Shown one piece after another: positions 1 through 5,269 of a stretch of 6,169 nt of DNA. The DNA is from Candidatus Rokuibacteriota bacterium. Its GTDB lineage: Bacteria > Methylomirabilota > Methylomirabilia > Rokubacteriales > CSP1-6. Numbering within the stretch: the first letter of the stretch is position 1; the number at the start of each line of letters is the position of its first letter. Location of the stretch: NCBI GenBank assembly GCA_016179165.1, contig JACORX010000173.1, positions 1 through 6,169 of the forward strand, given 5' to 3'. The position numbers were made by a program, and so were the translations under genes. The notes under the pieces are model-generated. The model saw nothing but the letters and a program-made list of their open reading frames with translations, was not told the origin of the DNA and did no database searches.

Positions 1-266
1 ACGCCGAGTCGGGCAAGGTACCTGAAGCAGCTCCTCACCGTGGCGAGCTTGCGCGCGATCGAGCTCTTGGCGAGCTTCCTGTCGTGCAGCCACGCGAGCC
101 ACGCCCGGATGGCCCTCGCGTCGGCGTCAGCAGGGTCACCGATGCCCTCGCGGGAGAGAAACGCGCGGAACTCGGCGAGGTCGGTCGCGTAGCCTCTGAG
201 CGTGTGCCTGGAGGCACCGCGCTGGAGATCGAGGTAGCGGAGAAACTCGGCCGCCGAATCCTTCAT
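1..266 (-). CDS. xerC: Tyrosine recombinase XerC/XerD-type, N-terminal fragment (runs off left edge)
   Basis: Reading the minus strand from the ATG at 264-266 gives 88 open codons to the window edge with no stop. The peptide begins MKDSAAEFLRYLDLQRGAS and continues with HTLRGYATDLAEF, then AWLHDRKLAKSSIARKLATV and RSCFRYLARLG. This is the N-terminal core-binding (SAM-like) domain of Xer recombinases: an opening helix, the 'S.HTL..Y..DL..F' signature, then the 'L....S..RKLA..R.F.R.L...G' helix. The catalytic domain with the Arg/His/Tyr residues would lie outside the window. Xer proteins resolve chromosome dimers at dif during division. The start lies 10 bases past the topA stop, so translation is probably coupled to topA; no strong ribosome site is visible. 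The dprA-topA-xer neighbourhood favours XerC over a phage integrase. XerC versus XerD cannot be separated from this part alone. Confidence 0.88.
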   Translation of the reverse strand, partial: MKDSAAEFLRYLDLQRGASRHTLRGYATDLAEFRAFLSREGIGDPADADARAIRAWLAWLHDRKLAKSSIARKLATVRSCFRYLARLG

Positions 267-276
267 GGCCGCAGGC

Positions 277-2631
277 TCACGCCACCGAAGGGGCGACTTC
301 TTCCTTGTAGCCGCACTCGCCGCGGATGCAGGCGCGGTTTCGCTTGCCGCCCCTGGCGATCCGCTCTGTCAGGAAAGCCGCGCCGCACCTCGGGCATGGC
401 TCTGCGATAGGGCGCGCCCAGGCGACGAACTTGCAGTCGGGGTACTTGCTGCACGCGTAGAAGGTCTTGCCCCGCTTGCTCCGGCGCTCGACGAGCTGGC
501 CGCCGCAGCCGGCCGCGGAGCAGGCGATCCCGAGGGTCACGGGCTTGGTCGTCTTGCACTCGGGGTAGCCCGAGCAGGCGATGAACTTTCCGAAGCGGCC
601 GTGCTTGATGACCATGGGCTTGCCGCACGTCGGGCAGGCCTCGTCGGTCATCTCGTCGGTGGGCTTCTCGCGTCCGCTGAGGTCCTTGGTGTACTTGCAG
701 TCCGGGTAGCCGGAGCAGGCCAGGAACTTGCCGAATCGTCCCCACTTCTCGAGGACGGGCTTGCCGCAGTCGGGGCACTTCTCTCCCGTGTCCTCCCCGA
801 CCTTGTTGTCCGGCATGCCCGACTTCGCCTTGCGGATGTCCTTGTCGAACTGCTTGTTGAACTTCCCGACCAGCTCGACCCAGTCGGCGTCGCCCTCCTC
901 GACCTTGTCGAGCGACTCCTCGAGCTGGGCGGTGAAGTCGATGTCCATGATCTCCGGGAAGAACGGCACCAGCCGGTCCGTCACGAGCATCCCCAGCTCG
1001 GTCGGGAAGAGCGTGCCTTTCTCCCGCCGCACGTACTCGCGATCCTGGATGGTCGAGAGGATCTGGGCGTACGTGGACGGCCGACCGATCCCCCGCTCCT
1101 CGAGCGTCTTGACGAGCGAGGCCTCGGTGTAGCGCGGCGGCGGCTGGGTAAAGTGCTGCTTGGGGTCGAGCGCCAGGAGCTTGAGGATCTCGCCCTGGGT
1201 GAGCGGCGGCACCACGGCCTCCTGCTCCTCCTCGGGCACCGCCTCCGACTCTTCCCGTGACTCGACGTAGACCGCCATGAAGCCCGCGAACTTGAGCGTC
1301 GAGCCCTGGGCCCGGAAGAGGCACTTTCCGGCCGCGATGTCCGCCGCCACAGTGTCATAGACGGCCGGCAGCATCTGGCTCGCCAGGAAGCGCTCCCAGA
1401 TCAGGCGGTAGAGCGCCAGCTGGTCCTTGGAGAGAAAGCGCGCCACCGCCTTGGGCTCCCGACCGACCGAGCTCGGCCTCACGGCCTCGTGGGCTTCCTG
1501 GGCGCTCTTCTTGGCCTTGTAGAACGGCGGGACATCGGGGAGATACTCCCGGCCGAGCCGTCCGGTGATCCAGCTCCGTGCCTCGTCCTGGGCCTCGCCC
1601 GCGACCCGCACGGCGTCGGTGCGCATGTAGGTGATGAGGCCGACCGCGCCCTCGCCACCCAACTCGATACCCTCGTAGAGCTGCTGCGCCAGCATCATGG
1701 TCTTCTTGGCCGTGAAGTGGAGCTTGCGGCTCGCCTCCTGCTGGAGCGTGGAGGTGATGAACGGCGGAGAGGGATTGCGCCGGCGCTCGCCGCGCGTGAC
1801 GCTCTTGACCTGCCAGGTCGCACCGTGCAGCGACGTCATCACCGCCATGGTGGCGGCCTCGGTCGCCAGCGCGGCCTTCTCGCCCTTGACCTCGCGCAGG
1901 GTGGCGATGAACTCCGGCGGGTTCTTGCCCTTGAGCCGCGCGTGCAGAGACCAGTACTCGGTCGGGACGAAGGCCAGGACCTCACGCTCGCGCTCGGTGA
2001 TGAGCCGCACCGCGACGGACTGGACGCGCCCGGCCGAGAGTCCCCGCCGGATCTTCTGCCAGAGCAACGGGGACAGCTTGTAGCCTACCAGCCGATCCAG
2101 GATGCGCCGGGCCTGCTGCGCGTCCACCTTGTTCGTGTCGATCTTGCCGGGGTGCTGGAAGGCCGCCTTGACCGCCCGCTCCGTGATCTCGTTGAACATG
2201 ATCCGGTACGTCTTGGCCTTGGGCACTCCCAGCTCCTGGGCAAGGTGCCAGCCGATGGCCTCGCCCTCGCGGTCCGGGTCCGTCGCGATATAGAGGGCGC
2301 CGACCTTCTCGGCTGCCTTCTTGAGCTCGTCGAGCACCTTTTTCTTCGCGGGCAACACGCGGTAGTCGGGCTTGAAGCCCTTTTTCTCGTCCACCCCCAG
2401 ATTGCTCTTGGGCAGGTCGCGGACGTGCCCCATCGAGGCCCTGACGATGAAGGTCGAATCCAGGTACTTCTGGATCGTCTTGACCTTGGTGGGCGATTCC
2501 ACCACCACCAGCGACTTTGCCGACGCGGACGGCTTCCCAGGCGCGGACGACTTCGGGGGCGCGGACGACTTCCGGGGCGCCGGCGACTTCGCCTCCACCG
2601 GAGACTTCTTTGGGGCGACCTTGGCCTTCAT
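277..2631 (-). CDS. topA: DNA topoisomerase I (type IA)
   Basis: This 784-residue enzyme relaxes negative supercoils by passing one strand through a transient single-strand break. Residues 1-40 are a Lys/Pro/Ala/Ser tail. The Toprim domain follows (about 41-150), with VVVESPTK (Glu45) and the acidic TDPDREGEA motif (Asp118, Asp120, Glu122) that binds Mg2+. The central type IA domain holds RRILDRLVGYKLSPLLW, LSAGRVQSVAVRLI and the active-site motif GLITYMRTD, with Tyr335 as the predicted nucleophile and Arg337 beside it. EERGIGRPSTYA (511-522) is another family hallmark. The C-terminus carries four Cys4 zinc-ribbon repeats: Cys619/622/639/645, 666/669/686/692, 704/709/727/733 and 746/749/768/773. 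The length is normal for the zinc-ribbon subgroup. The ATG at 2631 is supported by a GAGG five bases upstream, which overlaps the dprA stop region; the gap to dprA is 7 bases. The residue after YMRTD is Ala, where Ser is common. Identity is very secure. Confidence 0.98.
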   Translation of the reverse strand: MKAKVAPKKSPVEAKSPAPRKSSAPPKSSAPGKPSASAKSLVVVESPTKVKTIQKYLDSTFIVRASMGHVRDLPKSNLGVDEKKGFKPDYRVLPAKKKVLDELKKAAEKVGALYIATDPDREGEAIGWHLAQELGVPKAKTYRIMFNEITERAVKAAFQHPGKIDTNKVDAQQARRILDRLVGYKLSPLLWQKIRRGLSAGRVQSVAVRLITEREREVLAFVPTEYWSLHARLKGKNPPEFIATLREVKGEKAALATEAATMAVMTSLHGATWQVKSVTRGERRRNPSPPFITSTLQQEASRKLHFTAKKTMMLAQQLYEGIELGGEGAVGLITYMRTDAVRVAGEAQDEARSWITGRLGREYLPDVPPFYKAKKSAQEAHEAVRPSSVGREPKAVARFLSKDQLALYRLIWERFLASQMLPAVYDTVAADIAAGKCLFRAQGSTLKFAGFMAVYVESREESEAVPEEEQEAVVPPLTQGEILKLLALDPKQHFTQPPPRYTEASLVKTLEERGIGRPSTYAQILSTIQDREYVRREKGTLFPTELGMLVTDRLVPFFPEIMDIDFTAQLEESLDKVEEGDADWVELVGKFNKQFDKDIRKAKSGMPDNKVGEDTGEKCPDCGKPVLEKWGRFGKFLACSGYPDCKYTKDLSGREKPTDEMTDEACPTCGKPMVIKHGRFGKFIACSGYPECKTTKPVTLGIACSAAGCGGQLVERRSKRGKTFYACSKYPDCKFVAWARPIAEPCPRCGAAFLTERIARGGKRNRACIRGECGYKEEVAPSVA
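2522..2611 (-). repeat. 18-bp in-frame tandem repeats encoding the TopA N-terminal tail
   Basis: On the plus strand, units of 18 bases follow one another at 2522, 2540, 2558, 2576 and, degenerately, 2594. The two central units (2540-2557 and 2558-2575) differ only near their last three bases. Because 18 is a multiple of three, the array keeps the topA frame and encodes a six-residue period of the kind KSSAPP / KSSAPG / KPSASA in residues 7-40. The protein segment is basic and probably disordered, like histone-H1-type tails. It precedes the Toprim domain, so changes in copy number would lengthen or shorten the tail without harming catalysis. Any DNA-binding role is inference. Confidence 0.75.
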
Positions 2632-2638
2632 CGGGGCC

Positions 2639-3577
2639 TCACCCGGCGAGCCTCACCTGTACGAAGCGCTTGCCGTCGAGCTGCCGGATGCGCCCCTCCA
2701 CCTCGAGCGTGACGAGCTGGGCCGAAGCCCGGCCCACCGCCATCCCGCTCCTCTCGATGATGCTGTCGATGCCCACCGGCTCTTCGCCGATGAGCCGGAG
2801 GAGTAGACCCGCTTCCGTGTTGTCCTCGGGCGGAGGTTCCCCGTGCACATCAGCGCGCGTGAGCGGCAGCACGCGGACCCGATCGCGCCACCACAGGGGC
2901 AGCTGGCCTACGACGTCCTCCCAGCCCTGTATCAGCGCGGCACCGTCCTGGATCAGCCGGTGCGCGCCCACACTCCGCGGGCTCGTCAGCGGCCCGGGCA
3001 CAGCCATGACCTCGCGGCCAAGCTCGCCCGCCAGCCCCGCCGTGATCAACGAGCCGCTCCTCGAAGCGGCCTCGACAACGACCACGCCCAGCGACAGGCC
3101 CGCGATGACACGGTTGCGAGCCGGGAAATACCCTGCGAGGGGCCGCGTCCCGGGCTCGAACTGCGACACGAGCGCGCCCCGCGCCTCGATCTCTCCCGCG
3201 AGCGCGCGGTTCTCGGGCGGGTAGATCACGTCCACTCCCGAGCCGAGCACCGCGATCGTCCGGCCACCGGCCCGGAGTGCTCCGCGGTGGGCGGCGCTGT
3301 CGATACCGCGAGCGAGTCCGCTCACCACCGTGACGCCGCGGGCTGCGAGGTCGGCCGCGAGTCGCTCCGCCACGGCCAAGCCGTAGGGCGTTGCCGCCCG
3401 CGAGCCGACGATGGCGATCGCGAGGGCGTCGTCCTCCGCGAGCGCGCCGCGCACGTACAGCCGCGCGGGCGGCGCCTGGATCTCGCGCAGGTTGGCGGGG
3501 TACGCCCTGTCGCCGAGCGCGATCTGCCTCAGCGCGCGGCCTGTCTCAGTCCGGATACGTTCGCGCGTGGTGTTCAT
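2639..3577 (-). CDS. dprA: DNA processing protein DprA (short form, lacking the N-terminal SAM-like domain)
   Basis: DprA binds incoming single-stranded DNA during transformation and loads RecA; many bacteria without known competence also carry it. The 312-residue product has a short lead-in (YPANLREIQAPPARLYVRG, 26-44), then the Rossmann-like core: IAIVGSRAATPYG (54-66), VVSGLARGIDSAAHRGAL (84-101), VLGSGVDVIYPPEN (110-123), FPARNRVIAGLS (151-162), then SGSLITAGLA and AVPG. Residues about 254-310 form the C-terminal winged-helix-like (DML1-type) domain. The usual N-terminal helix-hairpin/SAM-like domain is missing, so the protein is shorter than the roughly 360-residue forms. I chose the ATG at 3577. 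The frame stays open up to 3865, but that extra 96-codon stretch reads through repeat element A and has no DprA-like sequence. No strong Shine-Dalgarno is visible; an extended -10 promoter lies about 35 bases upstream. The stop is 7 bases before topA. Confidence 0.95.
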   Translation of the reverse strand: MNTTRERIRTETGRALRQIALGDRAYPANLREIQAPPARLYVRGALAEDDALAIAIVGSRAATPYGLAVAERLAADLAARGVTVVSGLARGIDSAAHRGALRAGGRTIAVLGSGVDVIYPPENRALAGEIEARGALVSQFEPGTRPLAGYFPARNRVIAGLSLGVVVVEAASRSGSLITAGLAGELGREVMAVPGPLTSPRSVGAHRLIQDGAALIQGWEDVVGQLPLWWRDRVRVLPLTRADVHGEPPPEDNTEAGLLLRLIGEEPVGIDSIIERSGMAVGRASAQLVTLEVEGRIRQLDGKRFVQVRLAG

Positions 3578-3610
3578 GGTTTTGTCCGTCGGCTCGACGG
3601 AATGAAAATC

Positions 3611-3619
3611 AGTATAGCA
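3611..3619 (-). promoter_or_regulatory. Extended -10 promoter for the dprA-topA-xer operon
   Basis: The minus strand reads TGCTATACT here: a TG dinucleotide one base ahead of TATACT, a 5/6 match to the sigma70 -10 box. No good -35 hexamer is found 16-18 bases further up, which is typical of extended -10 promoters. Transcription would begin near 3604 and leave a leader of about 27 bases before the dprA ATG at 3577. The TG lies in the outermost bases of the left inverted repeat of element A, so the element edge forms part of the promoter. The surrounding bases (about 3600-3620) are notably AT-rich for this window. Confidence 0.55.
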
Positions 3620-3643
3620 GGCCGCTGAAAAAGGCCCATCTGC
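3617..3643 (+). repeat. Element A left terminal inverted repeat
   Basis: This arm starts GCAGGCCGCTGAAAAAGG. Its reverse complement matches 3825-3851 at 23 of 27 positions. Confidence 0.7.
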
Positions 3644-3689
3644 TTCGTTTAGCAGAAAGACTGTTGGGGCGCCCTCGGCCGCACGCTCG

Positions 3690-3733
3690 TGGCAGTTCGA
3701 GCTGAGGGGCCGAGCCCCGAGGCGAGGGCTGAG
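3690..3733 (+). repeat. Core repeat copy A1
   Basis: This 44-bp copy is nearly the same as 4854-4897 in element B (about 39 of 44 positions by eye). Both begin TGGC.GTTCGAGCTGAG and end CGAGGCGAGGGCTGAG. It is also the inverted partner of 3762-3808. Translated on the minus strand, both copies give the peptide LSPRL-(x)n-PLSSN, an accidental signature useful for finding further copies by protein search. Confidence 0.75.
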
Positions 3734-3761
3734 ACAGTCGTACGCCTCGCTTGCGGATCGA

Positions 3762-3808
3762 CTCAGCCCTCGTCTCGCGCCGGCCAGCAGCCGCCGCTCA
3801 ACTCGAAC
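3762..3808 (-). repeat. Core repeat copy A2 (inverted)
   Basis: The minus strand begins GTTCGAGTTGAGCGGC and ends GACGAGGGCTGAG, matching the two ends of copies A1 and B with a diverged centre. Paired with A1 it forms the inner stem of element A. Confidence 0.6.
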
Positions 3809-3824
3809 GGCGGCGCGCCGCCTC

Positions 3825-3851
3825 GCATCTGGACCTTTTTGAGCGGCCTGC
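3825..3851 (-). repeat. Element A right terminal inverted repeat
   Basis: The plus strand reads GCATCTGGACCTTTTTGAGC followed by GGCCTGC. It pairs with the left arm with four mismatches. A related arm-like motif follows immediately at 3853-3872 in the same orientation, so the right end carries two copies and the left end only one. Confidence 0.65.
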
Positions 3852-3869
3852 GGGCTTTTCAGCATCCTG

Positions 3870-4694
3870 CTACTGCCGGGCGGCGGGCCGCGAAGCCAGG
3901 AGCGTGCGGGCCTGCCGGGCCGCGTCGCTCTTCGGAAACTGCTTGACCACCTGCTCCCAGGAAGCCTTCGCGCGCGACACGTCCCCCAGCGCGCGCTGGC
4001 AGAGGCCGATCTTCAGCAGGGCCTCGGAGACCTGGGCGGCCTGCGCGTAGCCGTCCACCGTCTTCTGGAACTCGCCGATCGCCTGGCGGTAATCGCGCTG
4101 GCGGTAGTACGCCTCGCCGATGTGGTTCTGCGCGACCGCCGCCTGCGGGTGGCTGGGGAACTGGGCAACGAACTCAGTGAACTCGAGCGCCGCCTGCCCG
4201 TCGTCTCCGGCGCGGAACTTGGCGAGCGCAGCGGCGAAAATCCGATCCGACTCGGCATTGCGCGAGGGAGGCGCGGCCGGCGCGGCGGGACTCGGCGCTG
4301 GAGCGGGAATCGGTTCGGGCGCGAGGGCCGGCGCCGGAGGCGGCACGAAAGGAGAAGCGGGGCGCGACTCCGGCGATACGAGCGTCGCGCGCAGAGAGCG
4401 CGCCGCGCCCTCGGCTTCGCTCAGCAACGCCTGGAGCTTCGCGTTCTGCTCGCTGAGATTCTTGATCTCGGCCACGAGGAATGCCTGCTGCGCATCCATT
4501 GCCTTGACGTCGCCCGCAAGGCGCGTGATCTCCTGCGCCTGCGCGTCTTGCGCGTTCTTCATGTCGGCCAGCGTGACCATGGCCGGTGGCGCGGCCTGAG
4601 GTGTCTGAGCGCCGCGGCCGCTCGTGCAGCCGACCACGAGTGCTGCCGCGGCCACGCCGCAGAGCAGCGCGCGGACGGGGAGTGAGAGCATCAT
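3870..4694 (-). CDS. cpoB: Tol-Pal associated CpoB/YbgF-like TPR lipoprotein
   Basis: The product (274 residues from the ATG at 4694) has the CpoB/YbgF layout. A signal peptide begins MMLSLPVRALLCGVAAAA and ends in a lipobox-like LVVGC, with Cys23 as the predicted lipidated residue. A coiled coil covers about 36-92 (MVTLADMKNAQDAQAQEI onward), then a Pro/Ala linker about 110-144. The C-terminal TPR domain spans about 148-265, with AAALAKFRAGDDGQAALEF, HIGEAYYRQRDYRQAIGEF and KIGLCQRALGDVSRAKASW as successive repeats. In E. coli CpoB links the Tol-Pal machine to peptidoglycan synthesis at the septum; there it is soluble periplasmic, whereas here a lipid anchor is predicted. Thr after the Cys (no Asp) fits outer-membrane sorting. 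A GTG at 4718 would add eight residues but lies within the likely promoter and lacks a ribosome site, so 4694 is preferred. No tol or pal gene is visible nearby; it stands alone between two repeat elements. Confidence 0.85.
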   Translation of the reverse strand: MMLSLPVRALLCGVAAAALVVGCTSGRGAQTPQAAPPAMVTLADMKNAQDAQAQEITRLAGDVKAMDAQQAFLVAEIKNLSEQNAKLQALLSEAEGAARSLRATLVSPESRPASPFVPPPAPALAPEPIPAPAPSPAAPAAPPSRNAESDRIFAAALAKFRAGDDGQAALEFTEFVAQFPSHPQAAVAQNHIGEAYYRQRDYRQAIGEFQKTVDGYAQAAQVSEALLKIGLCQRALGDVSRAKASWEQVVKQFPKSDAARQARTLLASRPAARQ

Positions 4695-4698
4695 CGAC

Positions 4699-4728
4699 AC
4701 CGTAGCACCCGCCTTCACGCCAAGTCAA
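4699..4728 (-). promoter_or_regulatory. Possible cpoB promoter
   Basis: The minus strand shows TTGACT (4723-4728), an 18-base spacer and TACGGT (4699-4704). The -35 box is a 5/6 match; the -10 box is weak, at 3/6. Transcription would start around the ATG at 4694, implying a leaderless or very short-leader mRNA. This agrees with the lack of a clear ribosome binding site. Confidence 0.3.
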
Positions 4729-4756
4729 ACTCGCGGCCCGCACGCCCGGCATTTCT

Positions 4757-4774
4757 GGTACTGGGCCAAGTTGC
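4757..4774 (+). repeat. Element B left terminal inverted repeat
   Basis: The arm GGTACTGGGCCAAGTTGC pairs with 4911-4928 with a single mismatch (G against T at position 14). Confidence 0.8.
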
Positions 4775-4853
4775 GAGCCAGACGAGGCCCGAGGGAGCCA
4801 GTGACGCGAGGCGTACGTGGGTGTACGTCGAGCGTCGCTGGCGACCGAGAACG

Positions 4854-4897
4854 TGGCTGTTCGAGCTGAGTGGCCCTGCCGCGAGGCGAGGGCTGAG
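4854..4897 (+). repeat. Core repeat copy in element B
   Basis: This is the same 44-bp motif as 3690-3733 and in the same orientation. Differences are concentrated in the centre, where TGGCCCTGCCGC replaces GGGCCGAGCCCC. The conserved ends with a variable GC-rich middle suggest a structured nucleic acid, not a protein-coding constraint. Confidence 0.75.
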
Positions 4898-4910
4898 GTG
4901 ATCTGGCGAA

Positions 4911-4928
4911 GCAAATTGGCCCAGTACC
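4911..4928 (-). repeat. Element B right terminal inverted repeat
   Basis: The plus strand GCAAATTGGCCCAGTACC is the reverse complement of the left arm except at one base. Confidence 0.8.
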
Positions 4929-4933
4929 CAACT

Positions 4934-4963
4934 TTGACTCGCCGGGCCCTTTCTCACTAGCAT
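4934..4963 (+). promoter_or_regulatory. Possible promoter of the yeeE remnant
   Basis: TTGACT at 4934-4939 (5/6 match) is followed by an 18-base spacer and TAGCAT at 4958-4963 (4/6 match). The predicted start of transcription falls at about 4970, the A of the ATG, so the message would be leaderless; no ribosome site is visible before that ATG. Element B is thus flanked by two outward-pointing TTTGACT boxes with the same spacer length. Confidence 0.35.
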
Positions 4964-4969
4964 GCGCAC

Positions 4970-5269
4970 ATGGGCGACGTCGCTTGGCCCTTCTGCGTCT
5001 CGGCCGTGGGCGCAGGCGCGGCGTTCGGCTACCTCATCCAGCGCGGCGGCTTCTGTCTCATGCGGGCGCTGGCCAACCTCTTCCTCATGGGCGACGCGGC
5101 CATCGCGCGCGCGTACGTGCTGGCCCTCCTCGTCGCCATGGCCTCCGTGCAGGCGCTCGCGGCATCCGGGCTCGTCGAGTTCCCCATCAGGCCGTTCCAC
5201 TGGATGTCGAACTGCACCGGCGGGCTCGTCTTCGGCGTGGGCATGGTGCTGGCCGGCGGCTGCTCGGTA
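4970..5269 (+). pseudogene. YeeE/YedE (TsuA-like) sulfur-compound transporter, 5' remnant
   Basis: The first ~99 codons encode the N-terminal part of a YeeE/YedE-family membrane transporter; the characterised member TsuA imports thiosulfate. Visible signatures are AAFGYLIQRGGFCLMRAL (17-34, Cys29) and a helix ARAYVLALLVAMASVQAL. Next comes GGLVFGVGMVLAGGCS (84-99, Cys98), the conserved glycine-rich loop. These two cysteines would correspond to two of the three conserved pore cysteines. The family normally continues 'GGC.SGT...GEG' for 250 or more further residues. Here similarity stops at Ser99, exactly where the antisense of the moeA 3' end begins. The frame remains open to 5842, but that part only mirrors moeA and has no transporter sequence. 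I infer a deletion or rearrangement that removed most of the gene, or an assembly join. A functional short protein is unlikely. The ATG at 4970 aligns well with family starts. Confidence 0.75.

Larger units (their letters stand above)
3613..3872. repeat. Palindromic repeat element A (MITE/REP-like), between cpoB and dprA
   Basis: This non-coding stretch fills almost all of the cpoB-dprA gap. Its outer arms are 27-bp inverted repeats at 3617-3643 and 3825-3851, matching at 23 of 27 positions by eye. Inside them lies a second inverted pair, the core motif (GTTCGAG.TGAG ... CGAGGGCTGAG) at 3690-3733 on plus and 3762-3808 on minus, separated by about 28 bases. The whole piece is therefore a large nested imperfect palindrome that could fold into a long cruciform or RNA hairpin. 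A third copy of the arm-like motif (CTTTTCAGCATCCTGCTA) directly follows the right arm and contains the cpoB stop codon. I see no convincing target-site duplication and no coding capacity. A mobile or REP-type origin is inference. Confidence 0.65.
4757..4928. repeat. Palindromic repeat element B (MITE/REP-like), upstream of cpoB
   Basis: This 172-bp non-coding piece is bounded by inverted repeats at 4757-4774 (GGTACTGGGCCAAGTTGC) and 4911-4928, matching at 17 of 18 positions. Its right half holds the 44-bp core repeat at 4854-4897 that is shared with element A. Its left half contains GCGAGGCGTACG (4806-4817), whose reverse complement occurs in the central loop of element A. The two elements thus share inner sequence but have unrelated terminal arms. 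It lies between the divergently oriented cpoB and the yeeE remnant. No ORF of recognisable family runs through it; the open frames here are non-specific. A transposon-derived or structured-RNA origin is inference. Confidence 0.65.

Noticed and set aside
263..1324. Long minus-strand frame overlapping the 3' half of topA
   Set aside because: It is a high-GC shadow frame, with a Gly/Arg-rich low-complexity product, while topA explains the region completely.
1489..2712. Long plus-strand frame opposite topA
   Set aside because: It is an antisense shadow with Arg/Leu/Gly bias and no domain, which is common opposite GC-rich genes.
2843..3628. Plus-strand frame opposite dprA
   Set aside because: It is an antisense shadow of dprA with no recognisable motif.
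3578..3865. 96-codon upstream extension of dprA
   Set aside because: The frame is open but it reads through repeat element A, has no DprA-like sequence and passes the likely promoter. The ATG at 3577 precedes the first recognisable family segment.
3613..3872. CRISPR array or rho-independent terminator explanation for element A
   Set aside because: There are no regularly spaced direct repeats with unique spacers, and no compact GC stem followed directly by a U-run in the direction of cpoB transcription.
4757..4928. Integron attC site or att site explanation for element B
   Set aside because: No integrase boxes typical of attC and no neighbouring integron cassette were seen. The xer gene at the left edge is about 4.5 kb away and belongs to the topA operon.
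4715..5200. Minus-strand frame through element B and opposite the yeeE remnant
   Set aside because: The right part is antisense to clear transporter sequence and the left part is repeat DNA. The peptide has no family signature.
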